NCBI GenBank assembly: GCA_016860845.1 | Contig: BOKF01000042.1 | Span: forward strand, 1-64,000 | Source of the DNA: Chloroflexota bacterium | Lineage (GTDB): Bacteria > Chloroflexota > Anaerolineae > 4572-78 > J111 | Direction of reading: 5' to 3' | Length of the DNA: 64,000 bases | Shown: positions 38,857 through 46,995 of the stretch, piece by piece | Layout: each line of letters begins with the position of its first letter | Numbering within the stretch: position 1 is the first letter of the stretch | Program-made: the position numbers and the translations under genes | Notes under the pieces: generated by a model | The model's database searches: none | The model's input: the letters and a program-made list of their open reading frames with translations, nothing else | Told to the model about the DNA's origin: nothing

Positions 38857-39705
38857 ATGAATACATTTACTGAACCCGTCTGGAAGAAATATCTAACCGA
38901 TTGGAACGAAGGTCTGGGCGTCGTTTATGAGCGGTTTGTGCTCAACGATTACCTGGATAAAATGGTGGATGAACATGGCCTGCAGACGGTACTGGAAGCG
39001 CCGCTATACGGTATGGCCGGGGTGAGCGGCATCAACTCGGTTCGCCTGGCCAAGCGGGGCTGCACGGTAACCCTGGTAGACAGCCACGCCGAACGGCTGG
39101 CGGGGGTCAAAAAAATCTGGGAACGCCTCGCGCTGCCGGCAACCTTCGTTCATCACGAAGATTTCGCCCGCCTGCCGTTTGAAGACAACAGCTTCGACCT
39201 GGCCTGGGAGTGGGCCGGCCTGTGGTATCTGCCGAATGCGGCAGCGTTGTTGAAGGAACTGGCGCGGGTATCGCGCAAGCTGGTATTTGTGGCCATGCCC
39301 AACAACTTGCAGGTCGGCTACCTCATGCGCAAGTACGTGATTGACCGGGATTTCTTCCCCACGGTTGACGAAAAGTGGGTGCAGATGGGTCGCATTAAAA
39401 AGACCCTTAAGGCGGCGGGGGTCAATTTTATTGACGAGGGAGTGCTGGATGTCCCTCCCTGGCCGGATACGGTGATGCCCGCCGCCGAAGTGCTCAAACG
39501 CCTGGGCATCAAAAGCAAAAAACTGAATGCTCAGTTCACCGGCCAGGGCTGGACCTGGAACACGATGGCCTACTACCTGGGTGAGCAGCCCGACCTGCGG
39601 GAACGGGTGATGAAGTACGCCTGGCTCGATCACGCTCCCCTGCCCTGGCAGCTCAAAACGATTTGGGCGCACCATCGCTATGTGTTGGGGAAGGTAGCAA
39701 GATAA
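38857..39705 (+). CDS. Class I SAM-dependent methyltransferase
   Basis: A 282-residue methyltransferase. Motif I is atypical (VLEAPLYGMAGVSGINSVRLA, with the glycines at the end), followed by an acidic end of strand 2 (VTLVDSH) and a motif II-like LPFEDNSFDLAWEWAGLWYL. The C-terminal half shows no known accessory domain. The substrate is unknown, but the next genes are a nucleotide-sugar epimerase and a membrane protein, so a role in surface glycan or lipid formation is possible. The stop codon lies within a repeat island. Confidence 0.7.
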   Translation: MNTFTEPVWKKYLTDWNEGLGVVYERFVLNDYLDKMVDEHGLQTVLEAPLYGMAGVSGINSVRLAKRGCTVTLVDSHAERLAGVKKIWERLALPATFVHHEDFARLPFEDNSFDLAWEWAGLWYLPNAAALLKELARVSRKLVFVAMPNNLQVGYLMRKYVIDRDFFPTVDEKWVQMGRIKKTLKAAGVNFIDEGVLDVPPWPDTVMPAAEVLKRLGIKSKKLNAQFTGQGWTWNTMAYYLGEQPDLRERVMKYAWLDHAPLPWQLKTIWAHHRYVLGKVAR

Positions 39706-39748
39706 CAGGTGACAGGTTTCAAGGTACAAGTTGCAGGTGTCAAGTGTC
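39691..39748. repeat. CAGGTGA-type heptamer island at the methyltransferase stop
   Basis: Related units of GGTAGCAAG, AACAGGTGACAGGT, CAAGGTACAAG and AGGTGTCAAG type occur with 7-8 base phasing over about 58 bases, covering the stop codon (39703-39705). Confidence 0.55.
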
Positions 39749-39802
39749 AAAATTTCACGTTTTACCATAGAATTTGTTATTATAGCAGCAAGGAGATGTT
39801 TT

Positions 39803-40759
39803 TTGACCATTCTCGTCACCGGCGCAGCCGGGTTCATTGGCAGCAACTTAACCGAAACCTTACTCCAACGCGGTGAGCAGGTTATTGCCATTGATAATTT
39901 CAACGATTATTACGATCCGGCCCGCAAACGGGCCAATATCGCTCCTTTCAAGAATCACCATAATCTATCCCTATACGAAAAGGATATTTGTGATACGGAG
40001 GCAGTTGAGCAAATTTTTGCTCGACACAAACCTGGCGCCGTGGCTCACCTGGGGGCCTATGGTGGGGTACGTTACTCGATTGGCCGGGCAAAACTCTATA
40101 CCCAGGTCAACTTTGCGGCCACAGTAGATCTGCTCGAAGTCGCCCGCCAGCATGGCACAGAGATTTTTGTTTTTGCCTCGACTTCTTCAGTCTACGGTAA
40201 TACTACTCAGCTTCCCTTTATCGAAACTGATCCATGCAATCTGCCCCTCGCTCCCTACCCGGCCAGCAAAAAAGCCGCCGAGGTGATGGGCTACACCTAC
40301 ACCAATCTGCACCAGCTCAACTTTACCGCCCTGCGCTTTTTCAGCGTGTACGGTCCCCGCGGGCGGCCGGATATGATGCCCTATATGGTGACCGAGCGGA
40401 TTGTAAAAGGCGAGGAGATCAAGCTGTTTGACGCCGGCCAACTGAAACGGGACTGGACTTACGTGGACGATATTGTCAGCGGCATCATCGCTGCTTTGGA
40501 GCGGCCGCTGGGCTACGAAATCATCAACCTGGGCCGGGGTGAGCCGGTGTTGATGGCCGACTTTGTGGAAATCGTCGAGGATTTGGTGGGGAAAAAGGCT
40601 GTGCTCTCTACCCCACCCGCTCCAGCCAGCGAACCCAAAGTCACTTTTGCCAATATTGACAAAGCCCGCCACTTGTTGGACTACAACCCGCAAACGCCCG
40701 TCGCCGAGGGATTGGCCAAAATGTGGGCCTGGTATCAAAAAGAAGTACGGTCAACATGA
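39803..40759 (+). CDS. NAD-dependent epimerase, UDP-glucuronate 4-epimerase-like
   Basis: A 318-residue short-chain extended dehydrogenase. The N-terminal NAD motif is VTGAAGFIGSN, the catalytic serine and YxxxK are in STSSVYG and YPASKKAAE, and LRFFSVYGPRGRPDMM is typical of UDP-glucuronate epimerases. The start is a TTG at 39803 with AGGAG seven bases upstream; no ATG is near the conserved TILVTG. Nucleotide-sugar conversion for surface polysaccharides is likely, since membrane sugar-transfer proteins follow. Confidence 0.85.
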   Translation: MTILVTGAAGFIGSNLTETLLQRGEQVIAIDNFNDYYDPARKRANIAPFKNHHNLSLYEKDICDTEAVEQIFARHKPGAVAHLGAYGGVRYSIGRAKLYTQVNFAATVDLLEVARQHGTEIFVFASTSSVYGNTTQLPFIETDPCNLPLAPYPASKKAAEVMGYTYTNLHQLNFTALRFFSVYGPRGRPDMMPYMVTERIVKGEEIKLFDAGQLKRDWTYVDDIVSGIIAALERPLGYEIINLGRGEPVLMADFVEIVEDLVGKKAVLSTPPAPASEPKVTFANIDKARHLLDYNPQTPVAEGLAKMWAWYQKEVRST

Positions 40760-41808
40760 AAAAATATGCCCATCTCCTGATTATCGCGGCGCTTAGCATA
40801 GTCACCATTTTTGGCCTGCTGCGGCTGGGTAATATTGACCTTAGCTTCGACACATTGGCGCGGGTCAACGGCTCGTGGCTCTTGCTGGCTTTTGCCGCAT
40901 TTTATCTGAGCATCATTGCCCGCGGGCTGCGCTGGCAGCATATCCTCAAAACAATGGGCCGGCCCGTGCCGTCTCTCTACGCCCAAACCTTGCTGGTTGC
41001 CGGCCTTTTCATCAGCTCGGTCCTGCCCGCCCGCGCCGGCGACTTGGGCCGGATCGCCATGCTTAAACAGGATCATCAAATTCCGGTTTCACAAGGATTG
41101 GCCTCACTGGCGGCAGAGCGCGCCCTGGATGTGTTTGCCGTGCTCATCCTGGCCATTGTTGGGGCCATCTGGTCGCTGCAAGGGCACGTTCCCCTTGAAG
41201 TGATGCAACTCATGGTTGGCTCCGGTGTACTCTTTGGGCTTGGATTGGCCGGTCTGTTGGCCGTGCCCAGCATCGAAGGGTGGCTGCGCCGGCCCGGCTG
41301 GGTTTGGCGAATCATACCGGCAGTGATCCGCCCGTTCTACCAAAAGGTCGTTGAGTTTGGCTTCGCCTTAGTCCATGGGGTGCGTGATTTGGGCCAAAAG
41401 CCGGCTGCCCTGGCGGTCATCGTGGCCGAGAGTTTTGGTATCTGGCTGTTTGATGCCTTGATTGTTCACCTGGTTTTGTTCAGCCTCGGTCACAGCGTCT
41501 CTTTCAGTGTGAGCCTCTTCAGCGCAATGGTCGGGGTACTGGCGACGATTGTGCCGTTGATGCCAGGCGCCCTGGGCCAGTTCGAGGCCGCCGTCATTAG
41601 CCTGTTGACTCTCCTGGGCATCTCCACCGCCGACAGCACCTTGACGGCGCTGCTGGTGCGGTTTATCAGCCTGTGGTCGTTTATTCCCATCAGCGGGTTG
41701 ATCACCTATGTTTTCGGTTTTTCCCGCGCCCTCAGCCTGAACAGCAAACCCGTGGATGACTCCGACCCTCTGCCGGCCAAACCGACAGCAACGACGGTAG
41801 AAAGCTAG
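40756..41808 (+). CDS. Lysylphosphatidylglycerol synthase TM-region / flippase-like membrane protein
   Basis: A 350-residue protein with about eight transmembrane helices. The pattern RGLRWQHILKTMGRPVP, VLPARAGDLGRIAML and PLMPGALGQFEAAVISLLTLLG is that of the UPF0104/LPG_synthase_TM family (PF03706), whose members occur with glycosyltransferases and are thought to flip or handle polyprenyl-linked sugars. No catalytic tRNA-dependent domain is attached. The ATG overlaps the epimerase stop by four bases, so the two are coupled. Confidence 0.82.
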   Translation: MKKYAHLLIIAALSIVTIFGLLRLGNIDLSFDTLARVNGSWLLLAFAAFYLSIIARGLRWQHILKTMGRPVPSLYAQTLLVAGLFISSVLPARAGDLGRIAMLKQDHQIPVSQGLASLAAERALDVFAVLILAIVGAIWSLQGHVPLEVMQLMVGSGVLFGLGLAGLLAVPSIEGWLRRPGWVWRIIPAVIRPFYQKVVEFGFALVHGVRDLGQKPAALAVIVAESFGIWLFDALIVHLVLFSLGHSVSFSVSLFSAMVGVLATIVPLMPGALGQFEAAVISLLTLLGISTADSTLTALLVRFISLWSFIPISGLITYVFGFSRALSLNSKPVDDSDPLPAKPTATTVES

Positions 41809-41888
41809 GGTTTTTTCAGTATGGCTGAACTCGATGCGCAATTCCGGCAACCAGCAAATCGCCTCCTGATCAAGCGTCGAGGCCGCCC

Positions 41889-43796
41889 ATGACCTCTCCT
41901 TCTTTGAATGGATCGCGGTGGGCCGCGCTTCAATCTGTTTACCAGCGCCACAGCGACTTTTTTTTGCTGCTAATCCTCTTTGTCACCTTTCGAGTGTTGG
42001 CCCTGGCGGCCTTTCGGCCTGGCGGCCTGGTGCTGGACTTCTCCGATTTTTATTGGTATCGCTCTTTCGCGGAGTTGACTCACCAGGGCTACTATCCTTA
42101 CGCCAACCTCTGGACCACCTATCCCCCGCTCTTTCCGGTGATCATGATTGCCATTTACCAAGTGAGCACTCTGCTGCCACCCTGGACTTTTCCCAACCTG
42201 TGGTTCACCCTGCTGTTGGGTGGATTTTTTCTGTTATTCGAGATTGGGAATTTTGTGCTGTTGTACCTGTTTGCCTTGAAAATCGAAGAGGCGGAGAGGC
42301 GAGGAAGCGAGGAGGCGAATGGCAAATGGCAAATGGCAAATGGTGAATCCTCCTACTCCCTACTCCCTACTCCCTACTCCTCTCTCCGTCCCTGCTGGAT
42401 TTACGCCACACTCTTTGTCCCAGTCTACACCCTGACCGGCTGGTTTGAGAGCTATCCCCTTTTTTTCTTCCTGCTCAGCCTCTATTTACTGTTGATAAAT
42501 CGTCCCTATCTCAGCGCCTTTTTTACCGGCGTCGGGTTTATGATCAAGTTGATTCCATTTATTCTCATGCCGGTAGCTCTTCAACTCATCTCACAACACA
42601 AATATCAATTAGAAATAAAAAATAAGAAATTAGAAATTAGAAAGCAATTACAAAAAGACCCGCTTTCGCCGTCCGGTTTTCATTTCTTAACTCTTAATTC
42701 TTATTTCTCCTTTCCCTTCGACCTCCCTCGCCTGACTCTCTATTTTGCCATCTTTCTGATCACGGTGGTGATGATTGCCCTGCCGTTTTATCTGCTGAAC
42801 CCGGCGCTCATTTTCGGTCCCCAACAGATTACCGGCGCCCGCCAGCCCTGGGAAACCGTTTGGGCGTTGGTTGACGGTAATTATGACTATGGCGTTATTC
42901 CCCTCGATATGCGTGACCTGGGCTGGACGCCCGGCGCTGCTCCACCCACCCGCGTGCCGTGGCTGCTGGTCACCGCCCTCTTTGGCCTGACTTACGCCTT
43001 TTTCTATACCCGCCCGCTGAATTGGGCTGTTCCCCGCAACGCCCTGGCTTTTGTTGGTTTTACCTTGTGCCTGTTCATGCTCTGGTCAAAAGGGTACAGC
43101 CCGCAGTGGTTAGGCTGGCCGCTCTTTTTTATTGCGCTTTTGCTGCCAAATTTGCGTGGCATCACTTATGCCGTCATTCTCAGCCTAGCCAACATCGTCG
43201 AGGCCAACTTTTTCTTCATTATGTTCCCGGAAGAGCACTGGCTTTTGGCGGCGACGGTGCTCATTCGCACCTTTTTGCTGGTCGTCCTGGCGATTGAGTT
43301 TTTACTCCTTATCTGGCCTCAAACCGTCAACCGGCGCGTCGAAAGAATCTTCAACTGGGGGCTGGTAGTGTTTGTGACCCTGCTGTTGGCCGGTGCCATT
43401 CCGGCAGGGTGGCAACTGGGCCGCAGCTATTTTGAGCAGCGGCTGCGACAAAGCCCTTACGCGGCGACCATCACCCGCCTGCAAGGCGAGCAGGTCAAAG
43501 GCGCGCTCTTGCTTAACAGCCATCCTGTCTACGATTGGTTTTACCCCTATTTGCGGCGCGATTATCGCCTCTTTATGCTCGACGACTATGCCCCGCCCGG
43601 CCAATCCGTCGAGACCCGGACCACTGCCCTGCTGGACAGCATCGCTGCCCAAACGGAGGTACTCTGGCTTTACGACGCCGACGCTTCTGTCATGACCCCC
43701 GCCGAAGAAACCCTCATGCGTTGGCTTACCGAGCGGCCCCCCGCCCACATTCAAGATATTGATGGAGGACGTTTGTACTTGTATATCCTCAAGTGA
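41889..43796 (+). CDS. GT87-like membrane glycosyltransferase
   Basis: A 635-residue protein with about ten transmembrane helices and an acidic loop after helix 1 (LVLDFSDFYWYRSFAELTHQG, then YPYANLWTTYPPLFP). This layout fits GT-C polyprenyl-phosphate sugar transferases of the GT87/mannosyltransferase type. Two repeat islands interrupt loops in frame (42286-42384 and 42608-42710); the second has inverted arms and encodes LEIKNKKLEIRK and its counterpart FHFLTLNSYFSF. The donor and acceptor are not known. The neighbours (epimerase, flippase-like protein) support glycan assembly. Confidence 0.7.
   Translation: MTSPSLNGSRWAALQSVYQRHSDFFLLLILFVTFRVLALAAFRPGGLVLDFSDFYWYRSFAELTHQGYYPYANLWTTYPPLFPVIMIAIYQVSTLLPPWTFPNLWFTLLLGGFFLLFEIGNFVLLYLFALKIEEAERRGSEEANGKWQMANGESSYSLLPTPYSSLRPCWIYATLFVPVYTLTGWFESYPLFFFLLSLYLLLINRPYLSAFFTGVGFMIKLIPFILMPVALQLISQHKYQLEIKNKKLEIRKQLQKDPLSPSGFHFLTLNSYFSFPFDLPRLTLYFAIFLITVVMIALPFYLLNPALIFGPQQITGARQPWETVWALVDGNYDYGVIPLDMRDLGWTPGAAPPTRVPWLLVTALFGLTYAFFYTRPLNWAVPRNALAFVGFTLCLFMLWSKGYSPQWLGWPLFFIALLLPNLRGITYAVILSLANIVEANFFFIMFPEEHWLLAATVLIRTFLLVVLAIEFLLLIWPQTVNRRVERIFNWGLVVFVTLLLAGAIPAGWQLGRSYFEQRLRQSPYAATITRLQGEQVKGALLLNSHPVYDWFYPYLRRDYRLFMLDDYAPPGQSVETRTTALLDSIAAQTEVLWLYDADASVMTPAEETLMRWLTERPPAHIQDIDGGRLYLYILK
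42286..42384. repeat. GGCAAAT and ACTCCCT heptamer arrays inside the GT87-like gene
   Basis: A GCGAGGA-type series is followed by three GGCAAAT units (about 42320-42340) and by four ACTCCCT units (about 42352-42379). The frame is kept and encodes NGKWQMANGESS and LLPTPYSS. Confidence 0.85.
42608..42710. repeat. Inverted ATTAGAA-type island inside the GT87-like gene
   Basis: Left units AATTAGAAAT, AATAAGAAAT and TAGAAATTAG (42608-42643) face right units CATTTCTTAACTCTTAATTCTTATTTC (42681-42707), which are mostly their complement. The 35-base loop lies between. The whole island is translated in frame. Confidence 0.75.
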
Positions 43797-43804
43797 GCCT
43801 GGGA

Positions 43805-43870
43805 ATTACATCAAATACTCATATTTTAATTATTGACATCATTTTAATGATATGGTATTATTGATGTAAT
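43805..43870 (+). promoter_or_regulatory. Promoter and operator-like repeats of the second toxin-antitoxin pair
   Basis: TTGACA (43833-43838), a 17-base spacer and TATTAT (43856-43861). The palindrome ATCATT-TT-AATGAT (43838-43851) sits between the two boxes, and a wider inverted repeat ATTACATCAA (43805-43814) / TTGATGTAAT (43861-43870) encloses the promoter. The arrangement suits repression by an antitoxin. Confidence 0.7.
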
Positions 43871-43921
43871 ATTGTCTATAAAAGGGTGTTCGTGAACCTG
43901 TGGTACACCACCAACAGTGAA

Positions 43922-43990
43922 AAGGTAGCAAGGTAGTAGGGATGTAGTACCCCTGTCTACTGTCTACCATCTACTGTCTACTATTTCCCA
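43922..43990. repeat. CTGTCTA heptamer island in the antitoxin leader
   Basis: Five CTGTCTA-like units (43954-43988) are preceded by AAGGTAG-type units (43922-43950) of related complementary sequence. It lies between the promoter and the antitoxin ribosome site. Confidence 0.7.
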
Positions 43991-44005
43991 AGGAGACTTT
44001 AACAT

Positions 44006-44314
44006 ATGCAACGCCTGCAAATATCCCTTGATGAAGAACACTATGAATTCCTCAAATCCGAGTCATTTATTACCGGGCAGAGCATGGCCGCCGTGTTGAG
44101 AAATTTGCTGGATGAAATTATCCAAATCCGCCAGCAAGACATTCTTCAGCATGATCCCATCTGGCAGGCTATCGGTGTTGCCGAGGAAATCGAAGGGCCA
44201 ACCGACGTTAGCGCCAATGTAGACCACTACCTGTACGGTGAGCCGGTGGAGGTGGCCCCCACTCAAGCGCTGTTAAAAGTTGCTGAGGACTCTGATGAGT
44301 ACCATCTTAATTGA
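44006..44314 (+). CDS. Ribbon-helix-helix-type antitoxin
   Basis: A 102-residue protein whose N-terminus (RLQISLDEEHYEFLKSESFITGQSMAAVLRNLLDE) has the length and strand-helix-helix order of an RHH DNA-binding domain; the rest is acidic and probably contacts the toxin. AAGGAG stands before the ATG. It overlaps the PIN gene by 20 bases. Confidence 0.75.
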   Translation: MQRLQISLDEEHYEFLKSESFITGQSMAAVLRNLLDEIIQIRQQDILQHDPIWQAIGVAEEIEGPTDVSANVDHYLYGEPVEVAPTQALLKVAEDSDEYHLN

Positions 44315-44699
44315 TACTAGCGCCTTGCACGCCCTTAACTACGCCAGAGACAACAATCATGCCAGGGCGGTGGCTTATTTTAAGTCGCTGGCCGGGCGGG
44401 TCAAGCCGATTTTGACGGAGTTGGTCTTTGTCGAAACGATGAATTTAACTAAAGCTCGCCTGGGGCCGGCTTATGCCATTGCCTTTGGCCGCCAATTGAA
44501 AGCCAGCAAAGCCTTTTATCCGGTACTTTTGAACGACCTGGATAAACAGACGACCTGGGAAATTTTTGAGCATTATCACGATAAAGCCTGGAGCTATACC
44601 GATTGTTCCGTATTGGCTGTTGCCCGGCGTTTGGGCACGCGGCGTATCTTTGCCTTTGATCATCATTTTCAGCAAATGGGTCTGGAAGTGCTACCATAG
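44295..44699 (+). CDS. PIN-domain toxin ribonuclease
   Basis: A 134-residue PIN protein starting at ATG 44295 (GAGGA upstream, within the antitoxin gene). The acidic active-site residues are D in LIDTSALHAL, E in VFVETMNL, D in YTDCSVLAVAR and D in FAFDHHF. It forms a VapBC-type pair with the preceding antitoxin. It is only distantly similar to the PIN protein at 34255-34674, so the two pairs are likely independent acquisitions. Confidence 0.83.
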   Translation: MSTILIDTSALHALNYARDNNHARAVAYFKSLAGRVKPILTELVFVETMNLTKARLGPAYAIAFGRQLKASKAFYPVLLNDLDKQTTWEIFEHYHDKAWSYTDCSVLAVARRLGTRRIFAFDHHFQQMGLEVLP

Positions 44700-44724
44700 G
44701 CACCAAGTAGACCAATATTTCTTT

Positions 44725-46983
44725 ATGACTCCCCTCACCGACGTCGAAAAAATCCGCCGCCTGCCCTGGCTCTTGACCGCCGAGGCGTTCAACGCGGCGT
44801 TTTGTATCCTTACTTTCGCCGGAACGGTTTTCCTGCTTTTTCTGCACGACCTGGGGCTGAACGAAGGCCAGATCGGCTTTCTCTTATCGCTCATTCCGTT
44901 TTGCGGCATTGTGGCCCCGTTCATCGCGCCCGGCGTGGCCCGTTTAGGCTACAAACGAGTCTATGTTGCTTTTTGGGGCATCCGCAAATTCGTCTTCGCC
45001 CTGCTGCTGCTGACCCCTGCTTTTGTGCTGCGTTTTGGCCCGGAATACACTTTTCTGTGGGTAACAGCGATCATTTTTGTTTTTGGCATGTGCCGGGCCA
45101 TTGCTGAAGTTGGCGGCTATCCCTGGCGGAAAGAAGCGATTCCCGCCTCCATCCAGGGCAAATTTGGGGCCGTCAACAATATCACGGCCACGCTGGCCAG
45201 CATCATCGCCACCATAGTAGCCAGTTATGTTATCGGCTGGGGTACTGGGCTGAACCGGTACCTGGTTTTGATGGCGGTTGGTATTGGCCTGGGCCTGGTG
45301 GCAGTCTGGGCGTTTGCCTACGTTCCCGGCGGTGCGCCGATCCGGCATCAAGCCCCCGACTCAAGTCATTTGAGCGGCATGCGCGAGGCCCTGCGCGACC
45401 GGGATTTTCTCTTTTTTTTGAGCGCCCTGGGACTCGCTACAATTGGCAGCACGGCGGTGATTTCCTTCGTCCCGCTTTTTATGAAAGAAGAGGTTGGGCT
45501 GAATGACAGCGAAATTGTTTTACAAAGTATCGGCACGTATGCCGGCGCGCTGCTGTCATCCTATCTGTGGGGCTGGGCCGCCGACCGCTACGGCAGCAAG
45601 CCGGTGATGCAGTTTAGCATTGACCTGATGTTACTGCTGCCGCTGGCCTGGTTCTTGATGCCGCGCCACAGCCCTTTCAGTTCCCCGGTGGGGATGGTGA
45701 TTGCCTTTATCGCCGGAATGGGAACCCTGGCCTGGCAGATTAGCTGGTTGCGCTACCTTTTTGTCAACGCCATGCCCGCCGAAAAGAAAACGGCTTATAC
45801 GGCGATTTACTACGCCTGGTACAGCATCGTCGGCGGGCTGGCGCCGCTGCTGGCGGGCCAGGTGCTAGAGTTGGCTCAAGGCATCAGGGCTGATTTTTTC
45901 ATTTTCACCTTCGACTCGTACACACCCCTGTTTCTGCTCAGTTTTGCCTTTTTAGCGGTGGGGCTGGTTGCCGTCACCCAGTTGCGCAGCGACGAGGCAA
46001 CCTCGTTTCGCCGTTTTGCCGGTATGTTTGTGCGCGGCAATCCCATCCGGGCCTTGGAGTCGCTGATTCAATATAATTTTGCCGGCGATGAGATGACCCG
46101 CATTGCCACTACCGAGCGTATGGGCGACGCCAAGAACCCACTCAGCACCCGCGAACTGATCGAGGCGTTGAGAGATCCCAGTTTCAATGTGCGGTTTGAA
46201 GCCATCCACTCGATTGGCCGGATGCCGCCGGAACCTGAGTTAGTGGATGCGCTCATCGCTCTACTTAACGAAGGTGAGTCAGAACTGACCTTTATGATCA
46301 TCCACTCGTTGGGCCGGCTGGGCGATCCTAAAGCGATCCCCGCCCTGCGAAAACTGCTCTTTTCAGGCTATCATCTCATCGAAGCAGACAGCGCCCGCGC
46401 CCTGGCCCGGCTCGGCGACACCGCCAGCATTCCCCATTTCCTGGACAAGTTTAGAAATGAGCCAAATCAGGTCCTGCGCATTGCCTACGCTTCCGCCCTG
46501 GGCAAATTACGCGCCGCCGAAGCTACCGGCGAACTCTTTGCGTTGCTGCGCCAAACCCAGGTAGAAACACTCCGGGCGGAAATTGGCCTGGCCCTGGCCC
46601 GCCTAGCCGGGGACGAACGTTATTACATGCAGCAGTGGCGTTTGGTTCAGGCCAATCCTCCTACTGCGACTGCTCAGGCGATGCTGGCCCTACAAAAACT
46701 CGCCAAACAGACTGGCGGTAATAATCTGACCTTCCTGGCCGGCCGCTGCGCCGAAAACTTTGCCCAGGATGACCTGGCCCAGGGAACAACCTTGCTCAAG
46801 GAGATGATTTGCCAAGTGCTCCGGGCCGAACCTGCTCCACCTTTGAGCGATATTCTCCAGGAATGTGCCAACAACCTGGCCGAATTTGGCCCCACCCGGC
46901 TTGAGTTTATTCTGCTCTCCCTCCACACCCTGCATCTGGCCCTACCCCACCTTAATTCAACCCATAACGGCCGCCCTAACTGA
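44725..46983 (+). CDS. MFS transporter fused to C-terminal HEAT/PBS-lyase repeats
   Basis: A 752-residue fusion. Residues 1-430 form a twelve-helix MFS permease (FLLSLIPFCGIVAPFIAP, then WGWAADRYGSKPVMQFSIDL is the C-half MFS motif). The C-terminal part (about 440-720) is soluble and made of HEAT-like repeats (LIEALRDPSFNVRFEAIHSI, ALIALLNEGESELTFMIIHSLG, ALARLGDTASIPHFLDKF). HEAT repeats commonly bind proteins, so they may tether or regulate the transporter. The start at 44725 follows the PIN gene by 25 bases. The substrate is unknown. Confidence 0.78.
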   Translation: MTPLTDVEKIRRLPWLLTAEAFNAAFCILTFAGTVFLLFLHDLGLNEGQIGFLLSLIPFCGIVAPFIAPGVARLGYKRVYVAFWGIRKFVFALLLLTPAFVLRFGPEYTFLWVTAIIFVFGMCRAIAEVGGYPWRKEAIPASIQGKFGAVNNITATLASIIATIVASYVIGWGTGLNRYLVLMAVGIGLGLVAVWAFAYVPGGAPIRHQAPDSSHLSGMREALRDRDFLFFLSALGLATIGSTAVISFVPLFMKEEVGLNDSEIVLQSIGTYAGALLSSYLWGWAADRYGSKPVMQFSIDLMLLLPLAWFLMPRHSPFSSPVGMVIAFIAGMGTLAWQISWLRYLFVNAMPAEKKTAYTAIYYAWYSIVGGLAPLLAGQVLELAQGIRADFFIFTFDSYTPLFLLSFAFLAVGLVAVTQLRSDEATSFRRFAGMFVRGNPIRALESLIQYNFAGDEMTRIATTERMGDAKNPLSTRELIEALRDPSFNVRFEAIHSIGRMPPEPELVDALIALLNEGESELTFMIIHSLGRLGDPKAIPALRKLLFSGYHLIEADSARALARLGDTASIPHFLDKFRNEPNQVLRIAYASALGKLRAAEATGELFALLRQTQVETLRAEIGLALARLAGDERYYMQQWRLVQANPPTATAQAMLALQKLAKQTGGNNLTFLAGRCAENFAQDDLAQGTTLLKEMICQVLRAEPAPPLSDILQECANNLAEFGPTRLEFILLSLHTLHLALPHLNSTHNGRPN

Positions 46984-46995
46984 GCCACAGGTCCA

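Noticed and set aside
38857..39705. Methyltransferase as a demethylmenaquinone or ubiquinone enzyme
   Set aside because: The glycine pattern of motif I does not fit and no quinone genes are near.
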